This document shows positions 25,385 through 33,204 of a stretch of 64,000 nucleotides of DNA, in pieces; position 1 is the first letter of the stretch; every line of letters starts with the position of its first letter. A program made the position numbers and the translations under genes. The notes under the pieces were generated by a model. It did not search any database. It was not told the origin of the DNA and was given only the letters and a program-made list of their open reading frames with translations. Location of the stretch: the NCBI GenBank assembly GCA_051201675.1, contig CP179212.1, positions 434,001 to 498,000 of the forward strand, read 5' to 3'. The stretch is from HTCC2207 sp002685195 (GTDB lineage Bacteria; Pseudomonadota; Gammaproteobacteria; Pseudomonadales; Porticoccaceae).

Positions 25385-27535
25385 TTAGAATTTACCGTAG
25401 TAGCCTTCTTTTAAAGCATCAAAAAGGTTAGCAGCAGTATGGGTCTCTCCATCATACTCAACCTCCTCGTTACCCTTGAACTCTACGGTGGAACCATCTT
25501 CTAAGGTAAAGCTATAAGTTGTGTTCTCTAAATCACTTTCTTTAACCAGCACACCTTGGAAGGCCTCAGGATTAAAGCGGAATGTAGTACAACCTTTCAG
25601 ACCTTTTTCGGCGGCATATAAGTAGATATCTTTGAATTCTTCGTATTCACAGTCTGTGGGCACATTTATCGTTTTTGAAATAGAAGAGTCTACCCATTTT
25701 TGTGCAGCAGCTTGAATATCAACGTGAGCTTTGGGGGCTATGTTTTCAGAGCTCACAAAGTAGTCTGGTAGCATCTCTGATTCATCTGTACCAAATGGCA
25801 TTGCCTTTGGGTTAACTAATGTCCGATAGGCTAATAATTCGTAGGAGAACACATCAACTTTCTCTTTTGACTTCTTCCCTTCGCGAATTACATTGCGTGA
25901 ATAGTGATGGGCAAAACTTGGCTCAATACCGTTACTGACGTTGTTAGCCAACGAAAGTGATATGGTGCCGGTCGGCGCAATTGATGAGTGATGGCTGAAA
26001 CGACAGCCCTCTTCAACAATAGAATCAATGAGTTCTGGTGCAACTTTAGCTACTTCTTGCATATAACGACTGTACTTACCTAGCAGAACCTTCCCTTTAA
26101 TCTTGCCGCCAACTTTAATACCGTCTTTTGCAAGATCTGGCTGTTTGAATAAAAGTGCTGCATCTACAGCAAACTCGTCTTCCATAATTGGAGCTGGGCC
26201 TTTTTCACGAGCTAACTCTAAGCCGGCGGTTAGACCAGAAACAGCCATATCTCGTGCTACCCGCTCGGTAAACTCGAGAGAATCGTTATCGCCGTATTTC
26301 ATGCAGAGCATAGTAATCGTAGAGCCAAGACCTAAGAACCCCATACCATGACGTCGTTTATATTCAATTTCTTTTCGTTGACCTTCAAGGGGGAGTCCAT
26401 TGATGTCTACAACATTATCCAGCATTCGCGTGAAGATACTGACAACTTCAGCATACTCATCCCAGTCAAAGAAGGCATCTTCGGTGAATGGATTGCGAAC
26501 AAATTTGGTTAAATTTACCGAGCCAAGCAAACAGCTACCGTAAGGGGGTAATGGCTGTTCGCCGCAAGGATTTGTGGCACGAATATCCTCGCAGAACCAG
26601 TTATTATTATTTTTATTAACTTGATCAATCAAAATAAAACCAGGTTCAGCGTAGTCATAGGTTGAAGACATAATCGCATTCCAAAGTTTCTGGGCTCTGA
26701 TCGTTTCATAAATGCGGCAAGCTACTAGACCTTGATCGTTAGTCACATAGCCCTCGTCAGTCGGGAAATGCTTCCAGATTACATTGTCACCTTTAAGATC
26801 AAAACCGCCGTCAATTTCTTTGGCGCTAATTGGGAAGGTAAGATCCCAGCTCCCATCGTTTCTAACCGCTTCAATAAACTCTTCAGTAATTAACAATGAC
26901 AGGTTAAATTGACGTAACCGGCCATCTTCTCGTTTGGCTTTAACAAAATCAAAAACGTCTGGATGACTTACATCAAAGGTAGCCATTTGAGCACCTCGAC
27001 GACCCCCTGCAGAGGAGACCGTGAAGCACATCTTGTCATAGATATCCATGAACGAGAGAGGACCTGAGGTGTAGGCTCCTGCGCCAGAGACATAGGCTCC
27101 TTTGGGTCGCAGAGTTGAAAACTCATAACCGATACCGCAGCCCGCTTTTAAAGTCAGGCCTGCCTCTAGGTTGCGTTCTAGAATTCCGAGCATCGAGTCA
27201 GGAACGATTCCTGAAACTGTGCAGTTAATTGTCGATGTAGCAGGTTTGTAAGCTTGTGCGCCGGCATTAGAAATAATACGACCTGCTGGGATCGCCCCAT
27301 GTTGCAAAGCCCAAACAAATCGCTCTTGCCACAATTCTCGCTTAGATTCTTCTTCTACATCAGATAAAGCCTTAGCAACTCTCATGTAGGTAGCATTAAT
27401 ATCAGCATCAACTGGATTTGATTCTTTGTCTTTTAAACGATATTTTTTATCCCAAATATCCAAAGAAGCATCTTGCATCAAAATTTCAGCTGCTTTTTTA
27501 GCAGGCTTTATAGTTTTTAGTTTTGGAGCGCTCAT
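25385..27535 (-). CDS. nrdJa: Adenosylcobalamin-dependent (class II) ribonucleotide reductase, catalytic component NrdJa
   Basis: It reduces ribonucleotides to deoxyribonucleotides using adenosylcobalamin to generate a thiyl radical. The 716-residue protein has an N-terminal ATP-cone-free start, the first active-site Cys in STINCTVSGIVPD, the radical site loop ATNPCGEQPLPPYGSC (Cys and Glu of the NPCGE motif), and APTGTISLSLANNVSNGIEP, a phosphate-binding segment. The C-terminal redox cysteines are supplied by NrdJb. The ATG at 27535 follows a long promoter region with a candidate NrdR site. The enzyme works with or without oxygen but needs cobalamin. Confidence 0.93.
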   Translation of the reverse strand: MSAPKLKTIKPAKKAAEILMQDASLDIWDKKYRLKDKESNPVDADINATYMRVAKALSDVEEESKRELWQERFVWALQHGAIPAGRIISNAGAQAYKPATSTINCTVSGIVPDSMLGILERNLEAGLTLKAGCGIGYEFSTLRPKGAYVSGAGAYTSGPLSFMDIYDKMCFTVSSAGGRRGAQMATFDVSHPDVFDFVKAKREDGRLRQFNLSLLITEEFIEAVRNDGSWDLTFPISAKEIDGGFDLKGDNVIWKHFPTDEGYVTNDQGLVACRIYETIRAQKLWNAIMSSTYDYAEPGFILIDQVNKNNNNWFCEDIRATNPCGEQPLPPYGSCLLGSVNLTKFVRNPFTEDAFFDWDEYAEVVSIFTRMLDNVVDINGLPLEGQRKEIEYKRRHGMGFLGLGSTITMLCMKYGDNDSLEFTERVARDMAVSGLTAGLELAREKGPAPIMEDEFAVDAALLFKQPDLAKDGIKVGGKIKGKVLLGKYSRYMQEVAKVAPELIDSIVEEGCRFSHHSSIAPTGTISLSLANNVSNGIEPSFAHHYSRNVIREGKKSKEKVDVFSYELLAYRTLVNPKAMPFGTDESEMLPDYFVSSENIAPKAHVDIQAAAQKWVDSSISKTINVPTDCEYEEFKDIYLYAAEKGLKGCTTFRFNPEAFQGVLVKESDLENTTYSFTLEDGSTVEFKGNEEVEYDGETHTAANLFDALKEGYYGKF

Positions 27536-27662
27536 TTTTTACCCTTTTGTTCTTGGCCAACTCTTGCCGTACAGAATGCCCGATGGGCAGCTATAATGCC
27601 CATCCAGATTTGTATTATTTCAGAAAATCCCCCAGATCTAATCCTCGATCTGAATACGAAGT

Positions 27663-27711
27663 TTATCCTACATTGTGTGTCTTGCAAGCTTTAATCCACT
27701 ACATATTGTGT
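27663..27711 (-). promoter_or_regulatory. Candidate tandem NrdR boxes upstream of nrdJa
   Basis: The NrdR box consensus is close to ACACWATATATWGTGT. The sequence CCACTACATATTGTGT at 27696-27711 agrees at 14 of 16 positions. A second, weaker copy at 27663-27678 keeps the right half (ACATTGTGT). Their starts are 33 bases apart, about three helical turns, as in known tandem NrdR sites. They lie 128-176 bases before the nrdJa start, so repression by NrdR when dATP is high is the expected effect. Confidence 0.6.
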
Positions 27712-27829
27712 TTATTTCCGTTTTTTATCTATTTTTATCTTTATAAGTACTTGAAAAACTTGTGGATAAATCGCTCCATTACCTACTGCTACTGGGCTAC
27801 GTTCAATTGCTGACTAACATCGTCAAAAT

Positions 27830-27845
27830 GGTCACAAGGGTGACC
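27830..27845. repeat. Perfect inverted repeat upstream of trpB
   Basis: GGTCAC and GTGACC flank the four-base spacer AAGG. It is about 140 bases before trpB, with no T-run after it, so it looks more like a protein-binding site or small RNA stem than a terminator. Its owner is unknown. Confidence 0.4.
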
Positions 27846-27914
27846 TAATTGGCTTGAGCCTTTTCTGTCCCTAAAGAGTAAGTATCGTTGTGAGTTGTCT
27901 GCGACTTGGATAAA

Positions 27915-27986
27915 ATGGTAACGCGTCTTTTCAACAAAAAGTGGTGGTCAAATAAACTGCTGCTTAAATCTGCTGAGGTTTTGTAA
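27915..27986 (+). CDS. Possible Trp-sensing leader peptide (23 codons with tandem Trp)
   Basis: An ATG at 27915 opens a 23-codon frame (beginning MVTRLFNKKWW, then SNKLLLKSAEVL) that contains two adjacent TGG codons at 27942-27947. It ends with TAA at 27984-27986, which overlaps the trpB ATG as TAATG. TTGGA lies six bases before the ATG. Tandem Trp codons just before a trp gene suggest a sensing peptide as in trpL, but there is no room for a terminator hairpin between the Trp codons and trpB. Any control would therefore act on translation through coupling. ACAAAA at 27934-27939 is complementary to TTTTGT at 27979-27984, beside the trpB ribosome site. Chance occurrence cannot be excluded. Confidence 0.45.
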   Translation: MVTRLFNKKWWSNKLLLKSAEVL

Positions 27987-29245
27987 TGGATATTTTCGAT
28001 TTCTCCGATGGCCGAGAAGGCTACTATGGGGAGTACGGTGGTGTTTTCCTGCCGGAAATTCTACAAGCAACAATTGAAGAATTGCTTGAGTGCTTTCGTG
28101 AATGCAAAGCAGATCCAAAATTTTGGCAAGATTATGTTGCCTTACTTCAAAGTTATTCTGGCCGTCCTACTCCAATTACGTATCTTGAGAACTTGTCGGC
28201 GAAACTTGGGGGCGCACAAATTTATGTAAAGCGCGATGATCTTAATCACACTGGCTCCCACAAGATTAATAATGTCATGGGGCAAGGGTTACTTTGTCAG
28301 CGACTTGGCAAAAGTCGTGTTATCGCAGAAACCGGTGCTGGTCAGCACGGTTTTGCTACCGCAACTATGGCGGCTAAATTTGGCTATGACTGTAAAATTT
28401 ACATGGGCGCAGTTGATGTGGCTAGACAGCGTCCCAACGTGTTCTGGATGGAAAATCTGGGGGCTGAAGTTATAGCAGTGGAAGATGGGCAAAAGACTCT
28501 AAAAGATGCAGTTAACGAATGTATGCGTGATTGGGTTACTAATATGGCGGATACGCATTATATTCTGGGGACTGCGTGCGGACCACATCCCTTTCCTGAA
28601 ATGGTGAGTTGGTTTCAATCAATAATTGGTATGGAAGCCCGTGAGCAAATTTTAAAGCAAGCTGGAAAACTGCCTGATCGTGTCTTCGCCTGTGTGGGCG
28701 GTGGTTCTAATGCTATGGGTATATTTCAAGGTTTCTTTGATGATGATAGCGTTGAATTAGTGGGTTGCGAGGCTGGAGGCCATGGTGTTGGTTCTTACAT
28801 GCACTCAGCGAGATTGGCCTATGACGATGCGTCTGTGGGAGTTGCCCAAGGGTACAAGACTTATTTTTTACAAAATGAGCAGGGTAATATGAATGAGACC
28901 CATTCGGTGGCTGCTGGACTGGACTATATAGGGATCAATCCTATTTTTTCTTATCTATGGGAGCAGGGGAAAGTACGCTTTGAGGCAGCTACAGACAGTG
29001 AAGTAAAAGAAGCCCTCAAGTTGACTATGCGTACCGAAGGGCTGATCCCCGCGCTTGAAAGCACCCATGCTTTTGTTACCGCGATTAAAGAAGCGCCCAC
29101 GATGGGAAAAGATGAAGTTATTTTGATTAATCAGTCAGGCCGCGGCGACAAGGATATCTTTACTATTGCAGATGCCTTGGATGATTCTAAATGGAAAACC
29201 TTTATTGGTGGAAAGGCTGATCAATATCGATCGGAGGAAAGCTAA
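27986..29245 (+). CDS. trpB: Tryptophan synthase beta chain (divergent)
   Basis: TrpB joins indole and serine to give tryptophan with PLP. The 419-residue protein (slightly longer than usual) has the PLP lysine Lys93 in DDLNHTGSHKINN, the catalytic Glu in AETGAGQHGFATAT, the phosphate-binding CVGGGSNAMG, and NQSGRGDKDIF near the end. Several positions differ from gammaproteobacterial TrpB, for example GYYGEYGGVFLPEIL and LDYIGINPIFSYL in place of the usual FGGMYVP and GVGPEHAYL types. The TAATG junction upstream couples it to the short leader frame; GAGG lies at ribosome-site distance. trpA follows with a one-base overlap. Confidence 0.93.
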   Translation: MDIFDFSDGREGYYGEYGGVFLPEILQATIEELLECFRECKADPKFWQDYVALLQSYSGRPTPITYLENLSAKLGGAQIYVKRDDLNHTGSHKINNVMGQGLLCQRLGKSRVIAETGAGQHGFATATMAAKFGYDCKIYMGAVDVARQRPNVFWMENLGAEVIAVEDGQKTLKDAVNECMRDWVTNMADTHYILGTACGPHPFPEMVSWFQSIIGMEAREQILKQAGKLPDRVFACVGGGSNAMGIFQGFFDDDSVELVGCEAGGHGVGSYMHSARLAYDDASVGVAQGYKTYFLQNEQGNMNETHSVAAGLDYIGINPIFSYLWEQGKVRFEAATDSEVKEALKLTMRTEGLIPALESTHAFVTAIKEAPTMGKDEVILINQSGRGDKDIFTIADALDDSKWKTFIGGKADQYRSEES

Positions 29246-30012
29246 TGGGGCTCCAGGCTTATATTGCTGAACGCAAAGAGCAAAAAGACTTACTCGTCAT
29301 GGCTCATGTGGTCTGTGGCTATCCTTCTTTTGAGGATAACATGCAGGAATTAGAAATTATGGCGGAGGCTGGTGTCGATCTGGTGGAGTTACAATTCCCA
29401 TTTTCAGAACCTAGCGCAGATGGTCCGTTGTTTGTTAAAGCGAATGAACAGTCCCTCAAGTCAGGAACCACAGTTGACCAATGCTTTGAGTTTATGGCCG
29501 AGGCAAGCGCTAAATTTCCATTCAAGATATTAATGATGGGATATTACAATACCGCCTTTCGAATGGGTGAAGCTACTTTCGTAGAGCGAATTAAAGAAGC
29601 AGGTGGGGTTGGTTACATTCTCCCTGACCTACCGATCGAGGAATCGGCTAATTTACATGCTCTTTCAGAGAGAGCGGGTATTGAACCCATTATTTTAATG
29701 ACCCCAACAAGTAGTGATAAAAGGCTTGAGAAATTGGGGCAGGCCAGCCGAGGCATGGTCTATGCAGTGGCTCGCAAAGGAGTTACTGGGTCGAAAACTA
29801 ATCTTGGTGACGATGTCATAAGCTTAATCAATCGCTGCCGTAAACACACCGATGTGCCAATAGGTGTAGGATTTGGGATTAGCAGCAAAGCCGATATGGA
29901 TTTTCTTCGCGGAGCAGCAGATCTAGCGATTGTTGGCACCGCGGCATTGCAGACATGGGAAGACTCTGGCCCTGAAGGGCTAAAAGCATTCTTTGAGGAG
30001 TTGCTGAGCTAA
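29245..30012 (+). CDS. trpA: Tryptophan synthase alpha chain (divergent)
   Basis: TrpA cleaves indole-3-glycerol phosphate and passes indole to TrpB through the tunnel. The 255-residue protein retains the catalytic pair: Glu48 (in VELQFPFSEP) and Asp59 (in SADGP). It also keeps LMGYYNTAFRMG, LPDLPIEES, VTGSK and the phosphate loop GVGFGISSKADM. The motif is unusual, since most bacteria have ELGIPFSDPLADGP. Its ATG overlaps the trpB stop (TAATG), so translation is coupled. No trpF lies upstream as in many gammaproteobacteria. Confidence 0.92.
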   Translation: MGLQAYIAERKEQKDLLVMAHVVCGYPSFEDNMQELEIMAEAGVDLVELQFPFSEPSADGPLFVKANEQSLKSGTTVDQCFEFMAEASAKFPFKILMMGYYNTAFRMGEATFVERIKEAGGVGYILPDLPIEESANLHALSERAGIEPIILMTPTSSDKRLEKLGQASRGMVYAVARKGVTGSKTNLGDDVISLINRCRKHTDVPIGVGFGISSKADMDFLRGAADLAIVGTAALQTWEDSGPEGLKAFFEELLS

Positions 30013-30795
30013 TTAGTTAGAGTCTTTTGATGACTTTCTAGACTCCGCCAGACGCCAATCATTGATCACTTCGTCTCTTATGGTATTCAATGCTGGGAAG
30101 GGCTCACGGATATGCTGTTTTACGCAGATCAAGTAGGCTCCTAGCTTCCCTCCGATTGGTCCATCCCAACAGGGTAGTTCAGTGGAGTCATTTTTCTCTA
30201 TTAAAGCGAGTATCTTCTCTCCAAAACCAGCACCAAATTCTGCGTAAAGACTAGAGTCCTTGTCATTAGCCCACTCGTAAAATCCTGAAAAATAACCATC
30301 TTTAGGTAATCTTTCACGCCTCGTTAAAGGGTCACCGTCAACGACCTTATCCTCCAGAGCTTGCCTTGCTATTTCTGTTGCTTGGCCTCCATATTGCCTG
30401 CTGTAGAAAGAGCGATATAAAAAGCTTAGTTCAGAGCCCCCGCCATAATTACGTTTGTTTTTCTCATAAAAACGGTTTAGTTCTTCATCTGTAGGTAATC
30501 TATTTTGGCCTAACCCGCGAATGAGGCCCCTTAGTTTGGCTTGCATCGCTAAGTCATCAGTAGGTAAATCAGAGTCTGGGTTGTCGAGGTTTGCATCCCC
30601 GTGGATCTTCTTATTAAGACCTTGTGAGATTTTTTCAGAGAAGTCATCACCGGGAGTCAGCAGAAAATCAAAGTTATCTTCCACGGTAGTATCTTGTTTT
30701 ATTATCACCCAATACCAGCTTAGACAGAGAACGACTGTAGTTAGTACAGCAATGAGAAAGGGAAGATTCTTATTAGCTGTTTTACTTTCCTTCAT
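30013..30795 (-). CDS. Membrane-anchored PpiC-like periplasmic protein
   Basis: The 260-residue protein has one N-terminal membrane helix (about 12-32) and a periplasmic domain. Its sequence order resembles parvulin-type peptidyl-prolyl isomerases: a helix DEELNRFYEKNKRNYG, a strand ELSFLYRSFYS, a helix of Ala/Leu residues, then a GDPLTRRERLP turn, FGAGFGEKILALI and a terminal WDGPIGGKLGAYLICVKQH. The match is weak and some catalytic positions are not obvious, so it may be a non-enzymatic chaperone relative. Its stop codon abuts that of trpA, tail to tail. Confidence 0.5.
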   Translation of the reverse strand: MKESKTANKNLPFLIAVLTTVVLCLSWYWVIIKQDTTVEDNFDFLLTPGDDFSEKISQGLNKKIHGDANLDNPDSDLPTDDLAMQAKLRGLIRGLGQNRLPTDEELNRFYEKNKRNYGGGSELSFLYRSFYSRQYGGQATEIARQALEDKVVDGDPLTRRERLPKDGYFSGFYEWANDKDSSLYAEFGAGFGEKILALIEKNDSTELPCWDGPIGGKLGAYLICVKQHIREPFPALNTIRDEVINDWRLAESRKSSKDSN

Positions 30796-31069
30796 GGTTA
30801 ATTATTCCGTTTTAATCTGTTTTAAACGCGGGAATTGACGACTTTAACTCTGCGCTAACTATGCATGTATCTAAGACTTTAACAGATGCCCAGAGTGAGA
30901 ACTAAATAAAACCCTCATTTGTGCTAAATGCTATTCAGTTGTTTGCATGTACCATCGAAATTTGTAATAGTATTTGAGGCCTAACGGAATTTTTGCGTTT
31001 GATCTAGAGTTCTTTCAATGTTGAACAGGCTTTTAGCAATAAGATTTGTTGAATAATTTGGAGTTTTCG

Positions 31070-31330
31070 GTGAAAAATATTTTAACTTTATTAATGGTGC
31101 TTGCGTTGACCTCCTGTGCGTCTACAGAGGTTATTGAAGCGCGAAAGGCAGCAATTGATAAGGCTGATCATGAGGAGTGCCTCTCTTTCGGTTTTACCGA
31201 GGATACTGAGGCGTACGGTGGATGTCGTCTGACGCTTAAATCTATAAGAGCGCAAGAAGAAAACACTGATGCTCTGCAACATAACAGAAGGGTCGATTTT
31301 CGTTGGTGTCGAGGCTTTTATTGTTGGTAG
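31070..31330 (+). CDS. Small lipoprotein with conserved Cys motif
   Basis: From a GTG at 31070 (GGAG six bases upstream) it encodes 86 residues starting MKNILTLLMVLALTSCAS, a lipoprotein signal with lipidated Cys16. The mature part has CLSFGFTEDTEAYGGCRL, a motif (ECxSYGFxPGTxAFxxC) seen in many small proteobacterial lipoproteins of unknown role. The C-terminus is CRGFYCW. A longer frame from 31046 has no ribosome site and would spoil the signal. Confidence 0.65.
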   Translation: MKNILTLLMVLALTSCASTEVIEARKAAIDKADHEECLSFGFTEDTEAYGGCRLTLKSIRAQEENTDALQHNRRVDFRWCRGFYCW

Positions 31331-31355
31331 ACTAAGCCCCACACTCATTTAATGG

Positions 31356-31868
31356 CTATTCTGCATAAGTGTGTCTGTAACCTGAACCACTAACAATCTT
31401 CAATAGGTCCTGCTCAAGACCTACCCGTGGACGCTCGACATAGCGACCGATCTCTTTTCCGTTCCTTGAAAAAACAAAGGTGGGTGTTCGGCGAATATCA
31501 AAACCTTGCTCAAGTTTCTTCGGGGTGTCTTTTGTCATAGACAAGCCTATGATTTTAAGTTGATCTTGATTGAATGGTATCTGATCCAATACTTTGAGTA
31601 GTGCTGGAACTTCTCTTTGACTATCGTGGCACCAGGTCCCCATGAAAATAGTAATTGAGACATCTGCCAAAAATGCCTCGGCTTTTTTTGTTGTTTCGAT
31701 ATCAACAACGTGGGACTCATAATTTTGATTGAACCAAATTTTATGCGCACTATTTTCGAGATCACTTCGAGTAATCTGTCCTATTAATGCATCACCAGCT
31801 GAGAATACAGAACTACTGAAAACTACAGCGAAGAGAAAAATGATCTGGGTGTGAAGGCTCAATTTCAT
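31356..31868 (-). CDS. Thioredoxin-fold periplasmic protein with a single active-site Cys
   Basis: From the ATG at 31868 the product is 170 residues with a signal peptide (MKLSLHTQIIFLFAVVF, cleavage near SSVFSA). A thioredoxin fold follows: IFMGTWCHDSQREVP in place of WCxxC, and the cis-Pro segment IRRTPTFVFSRNGKEIGR. The second Cys of the motif is Ser (CHDS), so it cannot form the usual dithiol; it may use a monothiol mechanism or simply bind partners. An upstream ATG at 31886 would add six residues. Confidence 0.7.
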   Translation of the reverse strand: MKLSLHTQIIFLFAVVFSSSVFSAGDALIGQITRSDLENSAHKIWFNQNYESHVVDIETTKKAEAFLADVSITIFMGTWCHDSQREVPALLKVLDQIPFNQDQLKIIGLSMTKDTPKKLEQGFDIRRTPTFVFSRNGKEIGRYVERPRVGLEQDLLKIVSGSGYRHTYAE

Positions 31869-31946
31869 TGTTTCGACAAAATCCATGTTAGGACCATTTA
31901 CTTTAATGGTAAAATTATCACAAACTCACAATCACGTCACAATTCA

Positions 31947-33155
31947 ATGAATAAACCACTGGAAAACTTACGAGTTATAGAACTAGGGCAGCTTTTAGCC
32001 GGACCTTTTGCGGGGTGCATGCTCGGATATTTTGGTGCAGAAGTGATTAAAATCGAGCCTCCAGGTGGGGACCCAATCCGAAATTGGAGAGAGGTTAAGG
32101 ATGGAACCTCTCTTTGGTGGAGAAGCCTAGGTAGAAACAAAAAGTGTATTTCTCTGGATTTAAAAACAGAAGAGGGAAGAGATCTCGTCAAGCAATTGAT
32201 GAAAACGGCAGATGTAGTGGTTGAAAACTTTCGCCCTGGGGTTTTAGAAAAATGGGGTCTCGACCCGGTCAGTCTGCAGGCAGATAACCCAAACCTAATC
32301 TATGCACGTATTTCCGGTTATGGTCAGACTGGACCCTATTCAGAAAAGGCAGGTTTTGCCTCTGCCTGTGAGGCTATTAGTGGGTTCCGTTTTGTTAATG
32401 GTTATCCTGGAGAGGCACCAGTCCGGCCTAATTTGAGTATTGGCGATACGATTTCTGGATTGCATGCAGTCATAGGGATCTTGATGGCTTTGCGGGCTAA
32501 AGACCAGGCTGTTCATGATGGGAAATCAGGCGGTCAAGTGGTAGATGTAGCGCTTTACGAGTCTATGTTTAATCTTCTCGAGGCTGTTATCCCTGAATAT
32601 GACGGAGCTGGAGTTGTTCGGCAACCATCGGGCACTACTGTAACTGGAATTGTGCCTACCAACACTTATAAATGTGCCGATGATAAATTTGTAGTCATTG
32701 GTGGAAATGGAGATTCTATTTTTGCACGCTTAATGAAGGCCGTGGGTAGAGGTGACATCGCTGAGGATAGCAAGTATGACAGCAACTCCAAGCGAGTTGA
32801 GCATGAAGCTGAGCTTGATCAGATTCTAGCTAAGTGGTGTTTGAGTCATAGCTTACATAGCGCCATGTCTAAGCTCGAAGAATACCGTGTTCCCTGTGGA
32901 CCAGTTTACAGTGCAGCAGATATGGTCAACGATGAACATTTTAATCAGAGGGGCTTGTTTGAGCAGGTAGAAATTAACGGTGAACCTCTTAAAATTCCCG
33001 CGATTATGCCTAAGCTCGATGCTTCACCTGGTGGTACTGATTGGCCTGGTCCTCCAGTGGCTTCACATACTGATGAGATCCTTGAGGGGCTAGGGTTGGA
33101 TGCAGTAACGATAGCCTCTCTTAAATCAAGCGGAGTAGTGGCTGATTCCGCCTAA
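31947..33155 (+). CDS. Family III CoA-transferase (CaiB/BaiF type)
   Basis: The 402-residue protein begins with LRVIELGQLLAGPFAGCMLGYFGAEVIKIEPP, the family opening, and continues with RNKKCISLDLKTEEGRDL, VVENFRPGVLEKWGLDP, ISGYGQTGPY and DVALYESMFNLLEAV, where Asp is the catalytic residue that forms a CoA-anhydride. It moves CoA between carboxylic acids; the acid is not predictable. The upstream frame to 31851 overlaps the thioredoxin-like gene and is not family sequence. An aminotransferase gene follows after 49 bases, suggesting both act on one substrate. Confidence 0.88.
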   Translation: MNKPLENLRVIELGQLLAGPFAGCMLGYFGAEVIKIEPPGGDPIRNWREVKDGTSLWWRSLGRNKKCISLDLKTEEGRDLVKQLMKTADVVVENFRPGVLEKWGLDPVSLQADNPNLIYARISGYGQTGPYSEKAGFASACEAISGFRFVNGYPGEAPVRPNLSIGDTISGLHAVIGILMALRAKDQAVHDGKSGGQVVDVALYESMFNLLEAVIPEYDGAGVVRQPSGTTVTGIVPTNTYKCADDKFVVIGGNGDSIFARLMKAVGRGDIAEDSKYDSNSKRVEHEAELDQILAKWCLSHSLHSAMSKLEEYRVPCGPVYSAADMVNDEHFNQRGLFEQVEINGEPLKIPAIMPKLDASPGGTDWPGPPVASHTDEILEGLGLDAVTIASLKSSGVVADSA

Positions 33156-33204
33156 GTTGGGAATCTCTTAAACCCATAAAGTTAACTAATTTTTGGACAG
33201 ATCT

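Larger units (their letters stand above)
27536..27985. other. 450-base divergent intergenic region between nrdJa and trpB
   Basis: The region holds the promoters of two divergent transcripts. I see two tandem NrdR-like boxes at 27663-27711, a perfect six-pair inverted repeat at 27830-27845 and a short Trp-Trp reading frame at 27915-27986 that ends on the trpB start. No B12 riboswitch core and no classical attenuator with a T-run was found by eye. Confidence 0.6.

Noticed and set aside
27523..27813. Possible 96-residue plus-strand protein over the nrdJa start
   Set aside because: It covers the nrdJa promoter and NrdR-like boxes, has no clear ribosome site and is a low-complexity aromatic-rich translation.
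27536..27985. Cobalamin riboswitch or classical trp attenuator
   Set aside because: No B12-box-like core and no terminator hairpin with T-run before trpB could be found by eye.
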